From contig NZ_SJOJ01000032.1 in assembly GCF_004330295.1 (NCBI RefSeq), forward strand, positions 1-62,940: a stretch of 62,940 nucleotides of DNA, read 5' to 3'. Under the pieces are notes generated by a model. That model did not search any database, had not been told where the DNA came from, and saw only the letters and a program-made list of their open reading frames with translations. Numbering within the stretch: the stretch's first letter is position 1; every line of letters starts with the position of its first letter. Made by a program: the position numbers and the translations under genes. Below, one piece after another: positions 51,850 to 60,463 of the stretch. This DNA comes from Rahnella victoriana. GTDB lineage: Bacteria; Pseudomonadota; Gammaproteobacteria; Enterobacterales; Enterobacteriaceae.

Positions 51850-52722
51850 TCAGGCCGCTGTTCTGGAATGTGTTATCTCAGACAGCGGTGCGTTCTGAAT
51901 AAGGTTGGTCAGCCGCCCGATATTTTCGATTTCCACTTCAATCTTGTCATTCTCATGCAGGAACAATGGCGGTACGCGGGTTTTACCGACGCCGCCCGGT
52001 GAGCCGGTCATGATCACGTCGCCCGGCGAAAGCTGGGTAAAGGTGCTGATGTAAGCGATCATCTGCGGAATAGTGTGGATCATGCTGGCGGTCGTATCGT
52101 CCTGCACCAGACGGTCGTTCAGCCAGGTTTTGATGCTCAGATTTTGCGGGTCACCCACTTCATCCGGCGTCACCATCCACGGGCCAAACGCGCCGGTGGA
52201 AGGCCAGTTCTTACCGGCGGTATACCATTTATGCTGCCAGTCGCGCACCGAGCCATCCATATAGCAGCTGTAACCGGCGACATAATCCAGCGCATCGTCG
52301 GCTGAAATATTGCGGCCTGTACGACCAATCACAATCGCCAGTTCCCCTTCATAATCAAACTGCTCAGAAGAGGCCGGTTTGATAATGGTGCCATTGTGGC
52401 CCACCTGGGAATCCGCGAAGCGAACAAACAATGTCGGCGCATCGCTGGTTTCATTAAATTCTTTACGTTTTTCCGCGTAGTTCATGCCCACACCGAAAAT
52501 TTTCCCCGGACGGTCAATCACCGGCAGGAAAGTGATGTCGTTCAGTTGAAGATCCGCCGGAAGCCCGACATAGCGGTGCAGTTCCTCAAGCGAATGGCGT
52601 GCCATGAATTCGTTAATGTCACGGCATCCCGCATGGTATCCGACATCAATGATGCCCTCTGCCTGAAAGATGCCGAAGCTTTTGGTCTGGTCTTTATTGA
52701 TGGTGAAATTAACAATTTTCAT
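51850..52722 (-). CDS. Fumarylacetoacetate hydrolase family protein
   Basis: A 290-residue protein of the FAH superfamily. The metal-binding set is visible: GVGMNYAEKRKEF, FDYEGELAIVIGRTGRNI and GYSCYMDGSVRDWQ. The C-terminal GDVIMTGSPGGVGKTR is typical. Members hydrolyse or decarboxylate beta-diketo acids, or hydrate/cleave 2-keto-3-deoxy acids, which fits a partner for the dehydratase product. It is convergent with the PTS gene and divergent from the LysR gene. Confidence 0.88.
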   Translation of the reverse strand: MKIVNFTINKDQTKSFGIFQAEGIIDVGYHAGCRDINEFMARHSLEELHRYVGLPADLQLNDITFLPVIDRPGKIFGVGMNYAEKRKEFNETSDAPTLFVRFADSQVGHNGTIIKPASSEQFDYEGELAIVIGRTGRNISADDALDYVAGYSCYMDGSVRDWQHKWYTAGKNWPSTGAFGPWMVTPDEVGDPQNLSIKTWLNDRLVQDDTTASMIHTIPQMIAYISTFTQLSPGDVIMTGSPGGVGKTRVPPLFLHENDKIEVEIENIGRLTNLIQNAPLSEITHSRTAA

Positions 52723-52880
52723 AGATGCACTTAGTTTCTTATTTTACTTAAAACAGGTGAATTCGCTGGCGTTGTCTTCGCGATGACGCCCGGGCCGCCG
52801 TGAAGATCGCGAGATTATTGACCCTGCCTTTCATGCCTTCTACTATATTTTATTACCTAATCGATGAATTTCAGGAATCA

Positions 52881-53804
52881 ATGTTAAATAACAGAGACTT
52901 AGACTATTTCGTCACCGCTGCGCAGATGATGAATTTGAGACTTGCGTCACAAAATTTAAATATAACTCAGCCTGCACTTTCGAAATCTATCACCCGTCTT
53001 GAGAAAGAACTGAACATCAAACTGTTCAAACGGGCAGGTCGCGGGCTTGAGCTGACCGAAGCGGGACGCGTGCTTTATCAGCGCGGTCTGTCGCTGCAAA
53101 GTGCCTATCTCGAAATCGGCGAGATCATGAATGAACTGAGCAGCGGCGCGGGCGGGATCGTTCGCGTGGGCGTCTCAGGTTCTGCGACGCAGTTCTTACT
53201 GCCTGAAATCTGCAAAATGCTGCAATCGCAGGTGCCGAACATGAAACTGGAAATCCAGATCGGCATGAATGACGTGCTGTTCGCCCTGCTGGAACGCCAT
53301 GCCATCGATGTGATCATCGGGCCGCTGGTGAATTACGACAGCCCGGTGGTGCAGTTACCGGTGACCGCCGACCGGGTGATTGTTGCCGCGTCGAGCGATC
53401 ATCCGCTGGCGGGCAAACCGGCCAGCCTGCGCGAACTCAGCCGTTACGGCTGGATTTTACCGGCAAAAACAGTGTCGATGCGCCAGTGGCTGGACAAGAT
53501 GTTCTATGAGAATCACTGTCCGGCGCCCGACGTCAAAGTCGAAATCAGCTCGCTGGCGTCTGTGCCGGGGCTGATCGCCAAAAGCGGATTACTGAGCTTT
53601 TTATCCGAGAACATTCTGGTCGAAGAGGAGTTTATCTCGCGGCTGGTCCGTATCGATAACGATCAGTTAGTGATGGAACGGCGCGTCGGGATCACCTGGC
53701 TGGAAGGCGCGTTTTTATCTCCGGCCACGCAGAAAGTGATCGACGTGACCAAAAGCATCGGGCAGAAAATGCAGATGGAGGCCCGCCGGATCCTGGAAGA
53801 CTGA
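52881..53804 (+). CDS. LysR-family regulator
   Basis: A 307-residue LysR protein, with wHTH LDYFVTAAQMMNLRLASQNL and TQPALSKSITRLEKELNIKLF, and an effector domain beginning VRVGVSGSATQFLLPEICK. The start at 52881 has AGGAA upstream; an earlier ATG gives 27 extra residues with no homology. It is divergent from the FAH gene and convergent with the Opp-type operon, 18 bases apart. The regulated target is probably the FAH gene. Confidence 0.92.
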   Translation: MLNNRDLDYFVTAAQMMNLRLASQNLNITQPALSKSITRLEKELNIKLFKRAGRGLELTEAGRVLYQRGLSLQSAYLEIGEIMNELSSGAGGIVRVGVSGSATQFLLPEICKMLQSQVPNMKLEIQIGMNDVLFALLERHAIDVIIGPLVNYDSPVVQLPVTADRVIVAASSDHPLAGKPASLRELSRYGWILPAKTVSMRQWLDKMFYENHCPAPDVKVEISSLASVPGLIAKSGLLSFLSENILVEEEFISRLVRIDNDQLVMERRVGITWLEGAFLSPATQKVIDVTKSIGQKMQMEARRILED

Positions 53805-53821
53805 ATCCGGCGGTGAGGGGG

Positions 53822-54787
53822 TTAAACCAGATGACAGGCCACGCGGTGCCCGGGTTCAATATCACGCAGTAACGGGATTTCCGCCCGACAGCGCGCCGTG
53901 GCCTGAGGACAACGGGTGTGGAACCGGCATCCGGCAGGCGGTTTTGACGGATCCGGGATTTCCCCGCTGACCATCGCCACCGGTTCACTGTCAGGATCCA
54001 GCGTGGGTACCGCCGCCAGCAGCGCCTGCGTATACGGATGCAGGGGCCGTTGGAATAACGCATCGCGGCTGGCCGTTTCCACTAACTGGCCGAGATACAT
54101 CACCGCCACGTCATCACAAAGATGCTCCACCACGCCGAGATCGTGCGAGATAAACAGAAATGTCACGCCATGATCGTCACGTAAATCCGAGAACAAATTG
54201 ATGATTTGCGCCTGGATCGACACGTCCAGCGCGGAAATCGGTTCGTCCGCAATAATAAAATCTGGTTGCAGGATCAGCGCACGGGCAATGCCGATACGCT
54301 GGCGCTGTCCGCCGGAAAACTCATGGGGAAAGCGGTTGTAATGCAGCGGCGACAGGCCGCAGATCTTCATCACTTCCGTCACTTTGCCGTGGAGCTGCGC
54401 CCGCGTACACAGCTTATGTTCCAGCATCGCTTCGCCGATGGCATCGCCAATGCGGATACGCGGGTTCAGCGAACTGTACGGATCCTGAAACACCAGCTGG
54501 ATTTTCGGACGCAATGCTTTCAGTTGTTTCGGCTTCAGGCCATGCAGGTCTTCACCGCGAAACATCACCCTGCCCGCCGTTTTGTCATACAGCCCCAGCA
54601 GCGTGCGCCCGACGGTGGTTTTCCCGCTGCCGGATTCGCCCACCAGCCCGAATATGGTGCCTTTGCGGATGTTAAAACTGACGCCATCCACGGCACGCAG
54701 TTGTCCGGTTTCCTGTCCGAACACGCCGTCGCGGATCGGGAAATACTTTTTCAGGCCGTCCACTTCAATCAGATAGTCAGCGTTCAT
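53822..54787 (-). CDS. Opp-type ABC ATPase (OppF/DppF-like)
   Basis: A 321-residue nucleotide-binding protein with Walker A GESGSGKT, signature FSGGQRQRIGIARA, Walker B DFIIADEPISALD and the C-terminal CRFHTRCPQA iron-sulfur-like cysteine cluster of the OppDF group (HTRCPQATARCRAEIP). It is the last gene of the second uptake operon. Confidence 0.95.
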   Translation of the reverse strand: MNADYLIEVDGLKKYFPIRDGVFGQETGQLRAVDGVSFNIRKGTIFGLVGESGSGKTTVGRTLLGLYDKTAGRVMFRGEDLHGLKPKQLKALRPKIQLVFQDPYSSLNPRIRIGDAIGEAMLEHKLCTRAQLHGKVTEVMKICGLSPLHYNRFPHEFSGGQRQRIGIARALILQPDFIIADEPISALDVSIQAQIINLFSDLRDDHGVTFLFISHDLGVVEHLCDDVAVMYLGQLVETASRDALFQRPLHPYTQALLAAVPTLDPDSEPVAMVSGEIPDPSKPPAGCRFHTRCPQATARCRAEIPLLRDIEPGHRVACHLV

Positions 54788-55788
54788 GGCTGTAACTCCC
54801 TGTCATTGATCTCACCCGCCGGACTCAGTCCGCTGTAAAAACACGCCGCCTGTCGGTATTGCCCTTCCAGCGGCGGGATCCCCTGACGGCACCGGTCGGT
54901 GGCGCGGGCACAACGTTCGGTAAACGCACAGTACGGCGGCAGCGCGGCCAGATCCGGTACCTGACCGGGGATGGAATATAAGCGGCGACGGCGTTCTCCG
55001 GGGGTCGGTCTGGAGGCGATAAGCCCCTGAGTATAAGGATGCAGCGGGTTGCGCAGCACTTCCGCTGTCGCACCCTGCTCGACAATCTTACCGGCGTACA
55101 TCACCACCACGTGGTCCGCCATCTGTGCGATCACCCCCAAATCGTGGGTGATCAGCATCAGCGCCATATGATGTTGCTGCGCCTGGTCGCGCAGTAAACG
55201 CAAGATTTGCGCCTGCACGGTGACATCCAGTGCGGTGGTCGGCTCGTCCGCAATCAGTAACTGCGGCTTACAGCTCAGCGCCATCGCGATCATGATGCGC
55301 TGCAACATCCCGCCGGAAAGCTGGTGCGGATAACTGGTCATCAGGCTTTCTGCCCGCGCCAGCCCGACTTCCGTGATCATCTGCGTCGCATGCGACCACG
55401 CGGCTTTCGCGGATTCACCGCGGTGGCGGATCAGCGGCTCGACCAGCTGTTCGCCAATGGTCAGCACCGGATTGAGCGCCGTCATCGGCTCCTGAAAAAT
55501 CATCGCCAGCTGGTTACCGCGCAAATCCGCCATCCGGGATGGGCGCAGTTTAAGCAGGTCACGTCCCTGAAACAGGATTTCACCGCCATCGATACGGGCG
55601 GCCTGCGGGGGTAATAATCCCATCAGCGACATTGCCGTGACACTTTTGCCACAGCCGGATTCGCCGACAACCCCGACGGTTTGCCCGGCCTGAACGTCAA
55701 AAGTGACATCCTGCACGGCGCGGACACGGCCCTGATCGCTGGCGAAGGAAAGGGAAAGCTGATTAAAACGGATCAACGGTTGCGTCAT
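54784..55788 (-). CDS. Opp-type ABC ATPase (OppD/DppD-like)
   Basis: A 334-residue nucleotide-binding protein with Walker A GESGCGKS, signature LSGGMLQRIMIAMA and Walker B LLIADEPTTALD, and the cysteine-containing C-terminal CAFTERCARATDRCRQ. Pairs with the preceding OppF-like protein; the four genes of the transporter overlap by 4 bases or less. Confidence 0.95.
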   Translation of the reverse strand: MTQPLIRFNQLSLSFASDQGRVRAVQDVTFDVQAGQTVGVVGESGCGKSVTAMSLMGLLPPQAARIDGGEILFQGRDLLKLRPSRMADLRGNQLAMIFQEPMTALNPVLTIGEQLVEPLIRHRGESAKAAWSHATQMITEVGLARAESLMTSYPHQLSGGMLQRIMIAMALSCKPQLLIADEPTTALDVTVQAQILRLLRDQAQQHHMALMLITHDLGVIAQMADHVVVMYAGKIVEQGATAEVLRNPLHPYTQGLIASRPTPGERRRRLYSIPGQVPDLAALPPYCAFTERCARATDRCRQGIPPLEGQYRQAACFYSGLSPAGEINDRELQP

Positions 55789-56732
55789 TTTTTGCTCCGT
55801 TTCATTTTGGGATCGAGCGCGTCACGCAGGCCATCGCCCAGCACGTTAATGGCAATCACCGTAATAAAAATCGCCACGCCCGGCGGCATCCATAACCACG
55901 GACGGCGCTGGAAATCGATCAGGCTGTTGGCGGCATCCATCATGTTTCCCCATGACGGGGTCGGTGGCACCACGCCCAGCCCGAGATAACTGAGGGCGGA
56001 TTCGCTGAGGATGGCATTCGCCACCGCCATCGTGGCCATGACCACCAGAATCGGCACGGTATTTGGCAGCAGATGTCCGAACAGGCGTCGCCGCGAGGAC
56101 AGCCCGAGAACCCGGGTCGCCAGCATAAAATCACGTTCGCGCAGGGAGAGGATCTGCCCGCGCACCAGGCGCGCCAGTTTCGGCCACTCCAGCAGACTGA
56201 GCATCACGATCACCATGTACACCCGGGAGTCCGGTGAGAAATCCAGTTCAGACAACATTGCCCCCATCACGATCAGCAGCGGCAGGCTCGGAATGGTCAT
56301 CACCAGATCGGCAAATCGCATAATGATTTTATCGGTGATGCCCCCGAGATAGCCGGACACCGCGCCCATCAGATAGCCAAGCGTCACGGACAACAACATG
56401 GTCAGCATGCCGATAATCAGTGAGATGCGTCCCGCCAGCAGCAGCCGCGTATAGACATCACGGCCGAGGAAGTCGGTCCCCAGCCAGTGCTCCGCATTCG
56501 GCGCTTTGTTGATCATCAGCGCATCGGTGGCATCATCGCGCCACGGCGAATAAAACGGCCCGGCAATGCACCACACCGCCATCACCAGCAGCAAAATGAG
56601 GCAAAACATCGCCAGCCGGTTCTGGCGTAACGACCGCCATGCCTGCCGTAAAGGTGACGGCGTCACATGTGCCATCGCCGGTATTTGCGCTTCGCGCAGC
56701 CGGCGGTTGGTTGAAAATAAAGAACCAAACAT
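55785..56732 (-). CDS. Opp-type ABC permease (DppC-like)
   Basis: A 315-residue permease with a cytoplasmic N-terminus and six helices. EHWLGTDFLGRDVYTRLLLA and the EAA loop FMLATRVLGLSSRRRLFGHL fit DppC/OppC. The start at 56732 overlaps the DppB-like stop in a TGATG junction. The ORF is open upstream without homology. Confidence 0.92.
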   Translation of the reverse strand: MFGSLFSTNRRLREAQIPAMAHVTPSPLRQAWRSLRQNRLAMFCLILLLVMAVWCIAGPFYSPWRDDATDALMINKAPNAEHWLGTDFLGRDVYTRLLLAGRISLIIGMLTMLLSVTLGYLMGAVSGYLGGITDKIIMRFADLVMTIPSLPLLIVMGAMLSELDFSPDSRVYMVIVMLSLLEWPKLARLVRGQILSLRERDFMLATRVLGLSSRRRLFGHLLPNTVPILVVMATMAVANAILSESALSYLGLGVVPPTPSWGNMMDAANSLIDFQRRPWLWMPPGVAIFITVIAINVLGDGLRDALDPKMKRSKK

Positions 56733-57691
56733 CACGACCTCACCCGAATGCGCGGGTCCGCCCACGCATACAACACATCAGCAATCAGGTTGCCAAGAAT
56801 GGTTAATACCGCCAGAAACAGGGTGAACCCCATCAGAACCGGGTAATCACGCGCCGCCAGCGAATCAATATGAATGTGCCCCGCACCCGGCCAGTTAAAG
56901 ACTTTCTCGGTGATCAGCGCCCCGGAAAACAGCCCCGGCAACTCAAACCCCAGCAACGTGATAATCGGCAACAAGGCATTTCGCAGCGCGTGTTTGAGGA
57001 TGACAGTACGTTCCCGCAGGCCCTTCGCCCGTGCGGTACGGATGAAATCCATTCGCACCACATCCAGCATGCTGGCGCGAAAATATCGTGTCAGGCTGCC
57101 CGCCTGTAACATCACCAGCGCAACCACCGGCAACACCAGATGCGCGGCCACCTGCATCACCCAGGCCCAGCCGGTCGCGTCACTGCCGGTATTGGTCATC
57201 CCGCCCACCGGCAACCAGTGCAGATCCACGGCAAACCATTTGATCAGCAGCAGACACAGGAAAAACGTCGGAAAGGACATGGCGGCGAAGATCACCACGC
57301 TCACCACATGATCGAACAGGGAATAGGGTTTCATCGCCGAGACAATGCCCACCGCCAGCGCGATCCCCCAGTACAACACCATCGCAATGGTCGCCAGCAG
57401 GAAGGAATTCCAAATGTACTGATTCAGCAACTGACTGACCGGGATCTGATATTGCAGCGAAAAACCCAGATCACCCTGCAACAGGTTGCCCAGCCAGCGC
57501 AGATAACGGCTGAGCAGCGGCTGATCAAGACCGTATAAAGCTTTCAGTTCGGCGGCACGCTGTGCAGTGAGCGTAATATTGCCGTCGATAAAATCGCCCG
57601 GCGTTTTGGCAAACAGCATGAAGATAAGCAATGAAGCGAGGAACAACATCGGGATGGTTTGCAGTAAACGACGCAGAATAAAATTTCTCAT
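56732..57691 (-). CDS. Opp-type ABC permease (DppB-like)
   Basis: A 319-residue permease: N-terminal helix MRNFILRRLLQTIPMLFL, periplasmic part with GNITLTAQRAAELKALYGLD, and an EAA loop (DFIRTARAKGLRERTVILKHA). The start at 57691 has a GAGAAAG site. It forms the transmembrane pair with the DppC-like protein. Confidence 0.92.
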   Translation of the reverse strand: MRNFILRRLLQTIPMLFLASLLIFMLFAKTPGDFIDGNITLTAQRAAELKALYGLDQPLLSRYLRWLGNLLQGDLGFSLQYQIPVSQLLNQYIWNSFLLATIAMVLYWGIALAVGIVSAMKPYSLFDHVVSVVIFAAMSFPTFFLCLLLIKWFAVDLHWLPVGGMTNTGSDATGWAWVMQVAAHLVLPVVALVMLQAGSLTRYFRASMLDVVRMDFIRTARAKGLRERTVILKHALRNALLPIITLLGFELPGLFSGALITEKVFNWPGAGHIHIDSLAARDYPVLMGFTLFLAVLTILGNLIADVLYAWADPRIRVRS

Positions 57692-57742
57692 GACTTTCTC
57701 ATTGAAGCTGCCGGTGAAGACCGGCAGCAACGTGATTTCTGA

Positions 57743-59455
57743 TTATTTTACGATTTTGACGTCCGGCAGACTGCCGGTCAGGCCGTTATAGATATCCGGT
57801 TTAAAACCGGTCACGCGGGCGCTGCTGGCCGAAAGAATTTTGCGGTTACCCAGCAGGATCACCGGAGGATCGTTCGCCAGCACTTTGTACAACTCATGAT
57901 AAATCGGCTTACGTTTTTCGATATCCAGCGTGGCGTTGCCTTCGTTGATCAGCTTATCCACTTCAGGATTGTTGTAGCCGGATTCCGCAGACTCTGTGCT
58001 GTAGTAATCCCATACGCCATCATGCGGATCGTTAAGCGTACTGGTGCTGAATGACGCCAGATCGTAGTTCCCCGCTTTGCGTTGCGACATCAGGGCATTG
58101 AAGTCCACAACCTGCGGTTTCAGCAGCACGCCGATTTTCTGGTAGTCTTCTTTGGCGATCGGGATCAGCGCGTCGTTGAGCACTTTTTTGCTGACCAGCA
58201 GCGTCAGTTCCAGACGTTTACCGTCTTTCACACGGATCCCGTCTCCGCCCGTTTTCCAGCCCGCTTCATCGAGTAATTTATTGGCCTTCGCCGGATCAAA
58301 CTTGTACGGGTTCACGCCGTCGGTGTTATAAGCCCAGGAGATCGGCGCGATCGGCTCAATCGCCACAGTGCCGTAACCCTGATACACCACGTCGATCAGC
58401 TTCTGGCGATCCAGACCGTAGATCAGCGCCTGACGCACTTTCACATCCTGCAAAGCCGGACGCCGGACGTTAAATTCAATCTTGCTGTAATCGCTGGATC
58501 CGTACAGGTTGATGTTGGCAAAACCGAGCATTTTCAGCTGTTCGATATCGTCCGGACGCGAGGTAAAGGCGTCATAATCGGTATCACCGGTCTGGAATAA
58601 CTGGAAGTTGGTCGAAGGATTGGTCACGCGATAGATAAAACGCGGAGTCGGTGGCACGCCACGGTAATAGTTTGGATTGGCGTGGAAGCGGATCTCCTGC
58701 CCCGGAATGTACTTGTCGTAGACATACGGGCCGTTACCCAGCGGTTTGCCATGCAACGTACGCAAATAATCCAGATTGCCGCGCTGATAGCCTTTGCCGT
58801 AATAGGCTTTCGACAGCACCGGACCGCCGATTTTCTGCAACGTGGTGGCGCCCGGTTGTGTGGTGGTAACCTGCAACGTCAGCGGGTCGATGACTTTCAG
58901 GCCGCTTATGCTGTCAGCTTTGCCCTGTTTGTATTCGTCACCACCGGCAATGTGTGCCAGCGTGATATCGGTGTCGCCATCGTATTTCGGGTCATACAAC
59001 ACCGTCAGGGTAAAAGCGACGTCTTCAGCAGTCAGCGGTGAGCCGTCACTGAATTTCAGGCCAGAACGTAATTTGATGGTATAGGTTTTACCGTCCGGGC
59101 TGACGGTCCAGCTATCTGCCAGTCCTGGCACCAGTTTTCCCTGGCTGTCCCAGTCGATCAGACGGGCAAAAATCACGTTAGTGACGTTTTCATCCCAGCC
59201 ATTCACAAAGAAGTAAGGGTTAAAAATACCCTGTGGTTCGGAGATCCCGGCGATCACGGTATCCGTTCGTGATTTTGCTGCCGCAGGCACCTGACTGGCA
59301 TCCGTCGCAGGTGTGATGCCTTCTTTCAGCACGTCATCCGCAAAAGTATGTGCAGAAAACATCACGGCGCTGGCCAGTAATGCTGTCTTAAAAGAGACCG
59401 CGCGACGGGCGCGATGCGTAAGCCGCCCGGAGGCAGAAGTGAGTAACGTAGCCAA
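57743..59455 (-). CDS. Periplasmic solute-binding protein of the second Opp operon
   Basis: A 570-residue SBP_bac_5 protein with a long signal peptide cleaved near residue 39 (HTFADD). IFARLIDWDSQGKLVPGLAD, LRSGLKFSDGSPLTAEDVAF and QALIYGLDRQKLIDVVYQGYG are family signatures. It is longer than the usual DppA (about 535). Ligand unknown. This is the first gene of the operon. Confidence 0.93.
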   Translation of the reverse strand: MATLLTSASGRLTHRARRAVSFKTALLASAVMFSAHTFADDVLKEGITPATDASQVPAAAKSRTDTVIAGISEPQGIFNPYFFVNGWDENVTNVIFARLIDWDSQGKLVPGLADSWTVSPDGKTYTIKLRSGLKFSDGSPLTAEDVAFTLTVLYDPKYDGDTDITLAHIAGGDEYKQGKADSISGLKVIDPLTLQVTTTQPGATTLQKIGGPVLSKAYYGKGYQRGNLDYLRTLHGKPLGNGPYVYDKYIPGQEIRFHANPNYYRGVPPTPRFIYRVTNPSTNFQLFQTGDTDYDAFTSRPDDIEQLKMLGFANINLYGSSDYSKIEFNVRRPALQDVKVRQALIYGLDRQKLIDVVYQGYGTVAIEPIAPISWAYNTDGVNPYKFDPAKANKLLDEAGWKTGGDGIRVKDGKRLELTLLVSKKVLNDALIPIAKEDYQKIGVLLKPQVVDFNALMSQRKAGNYDLASFSTSTLNDPHDGVWDYYSTESAESGYNNPEVDKLINEGNATLDIEKRKPIYHELYKVLANDPPVILLGNRKILSASSARVTGFKPDIYNGLTGSLPDVKIVK

Positions 59456-59768
59456 GTGACATCCCTCATCAGTAAGTGTGCAATGAATTTACAAAACATG
59501 ACGAAGAGTAAGGTTGCGATCCGGCCTTGTCTAACAACGAAAAAATATGGCTTATAGTTATTAGTTATTTCTTAAAGCTGTAATTTATAAAATTAAATAC
59601 ATAAAACTCATAAGCTTATGCTATTTATGTGTAACTGGCCTTAAAACTCACTTTTGAAGGTGGCGATAGAATGGCGATGTATTTTGCCTCCCCTCACCTT
59701 TTACCCTGACCGCGCAATCACAGCCGGTGATCATTGATGAAGTGCTGGGACTTTGCAACAGGATAAAA
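59456..59768. other. Boundary region between chromosomal operon and prophage
   Basis: About 310 bp without a credible gene, A/T-rich from 59540. It should contain the promoter of the binding-protein operon and the prophage attachment junction, because ogr is normally the last gene of a P2-like prophage. No tRNA was seen here, and the core cannot be fixed without the other end. Confidence 0.45.
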
Positions 59769-59792
59769 AAACCCGCCATCGTCGGCGGGTTT
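59769..59792 (-). terminator. Terminator of ogr
   Basis: A 9-bp stem (AAACCCGCC) with a 6-base loop; on the minus strand it continues into a T-run. It lies just after the ogr stop. Confidence 0.75.
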
Positions 59793-59797
59793 CTTGT

Positions 59798-60019
59798 TTA
59801 ATGCATTTGAAGAGATTGTTGCTGATGTTTATCCGGATGCAACTGAACAGCATGAACGGTGCCAGGTTCAACAATGATGTCCGCAATGGACTCATGGGTT
59901 TTAAACGTGCAACTGCAATTAATATTCTGACACTGGTGATAACGTTCTTTGGTGTTCAGGCTCAGGTAACGACTTGAACGGGCGTGTGCTGAGTGTTGGC
60001 ATTTCGGGCAGTGCATCAT
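59798..60019 (-). CDS. ogr: Ogr/Delta late-gene activator
   Basis: A 73-residue zinc-finger protein of the P2 Ogr/P4 Delta family. It starts MMHCPKCQHSAHARSSRYLS, and the second pair of cysteines lies in HQCQNINCSCTF; the four cysteines coordinate zinc. Ogr activates the phage late promoters with RNA polymerase alpha. The ORF also contains an upstream ATG at 60031. Its presence next to the D gene marks the right end of a P2-like prophage. Confidence 0.92.
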   Translation of the reverse strand: MMHCPKCQHSAHARSSRYLSLNTKERYHQCQNINCSCTFKTHESIADIIVEPGTVHAVQLHPDKHQQQSLQMH

Positions 60020-60021
60020 AG

Positions 60022-60083
60022 TAATCACCATGTAATCATATTAATCAGATGTAATCATTGTATGTTATCCGCAAAAACATACA
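60022..60083. promoter_or_regulatory. Phased TAATCA repeats and an inverted repeat upstream of ogr
   Basis: TAATCA occurs at 60022, 60033, 60042 and 60052, about one helical turn apart. Beyond it TGTATGTT (60059-60066) and its exact complement (60076-60083) form an 8-bp dyad with a 9-base spacer. It lies between ogr and the small + gene, where divergent promoters are needed. The protein that binds is unknown. Confidence 0.5.
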
Positions 60084-60181
60084 TCCGACATTACAGTGAT
60101 TTACACTTACTCTTTGAAAACATTCGCGCCACACTCAGTCAATGCCTGCTAGGTTGTTTGTAATCAGCTGGAGAGGATGAA

Positions 60182-60430
60182 ATGAAACTGCTACAGAATG
60201 AATTCGAATACAGAGCCTGGATGACAGACGATTATTTACAACATGATGGCAGTCCAACAGCCGTAATGACTCAGTACGAATTGGAACGAGAACTGCTGCG
60301 TATGCTGCCTGCCAGTTTTCCTTCTCTGGTTTATTTGGCTTACAGCGGTAATCCCGATGCGCCTGAAAAGCTTGTATTCATTTCTCGTCATCAGGTGGCT
60401 GAATGGGCTGCTGCAATGGGGTTATCTTAA
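60182..60430 (+). CDS. Unrecognised small gene between ogr and D
   Basis: An 82-residue protein starting MKLLQNEFEYRAWMTDDYLQ, with a GGAGAGG site five to eight bases upstream. It is mildly acidic, without a membrane helix or signal peptide. P2 has no gene at this place on the opposite strand, so it is likely an accessory (moron) gene of the prophage. I recognise no family; coding status is supported by the ribosome-binding site and normal amino acid composition. Confidence 0.6.
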   Translation: MKLLQNEFEYRAWMTDDYLQHDGSPTAVMTQYELERELLRMLPASFPSLVYLAYSGNPDAPEKLVFISRHQVAEWAAAMGLS

Positions 60431-60463
60431 CCCCATTCTTTCAGTGCGCTGACCCTTTCCTCA

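Noticed and set aside
59456-59768. tRNA or clear att core at the prophage edge
   Set aside because: No tRNA structure was found, and the core cannot be defined because the other prophage end lies outside the window.
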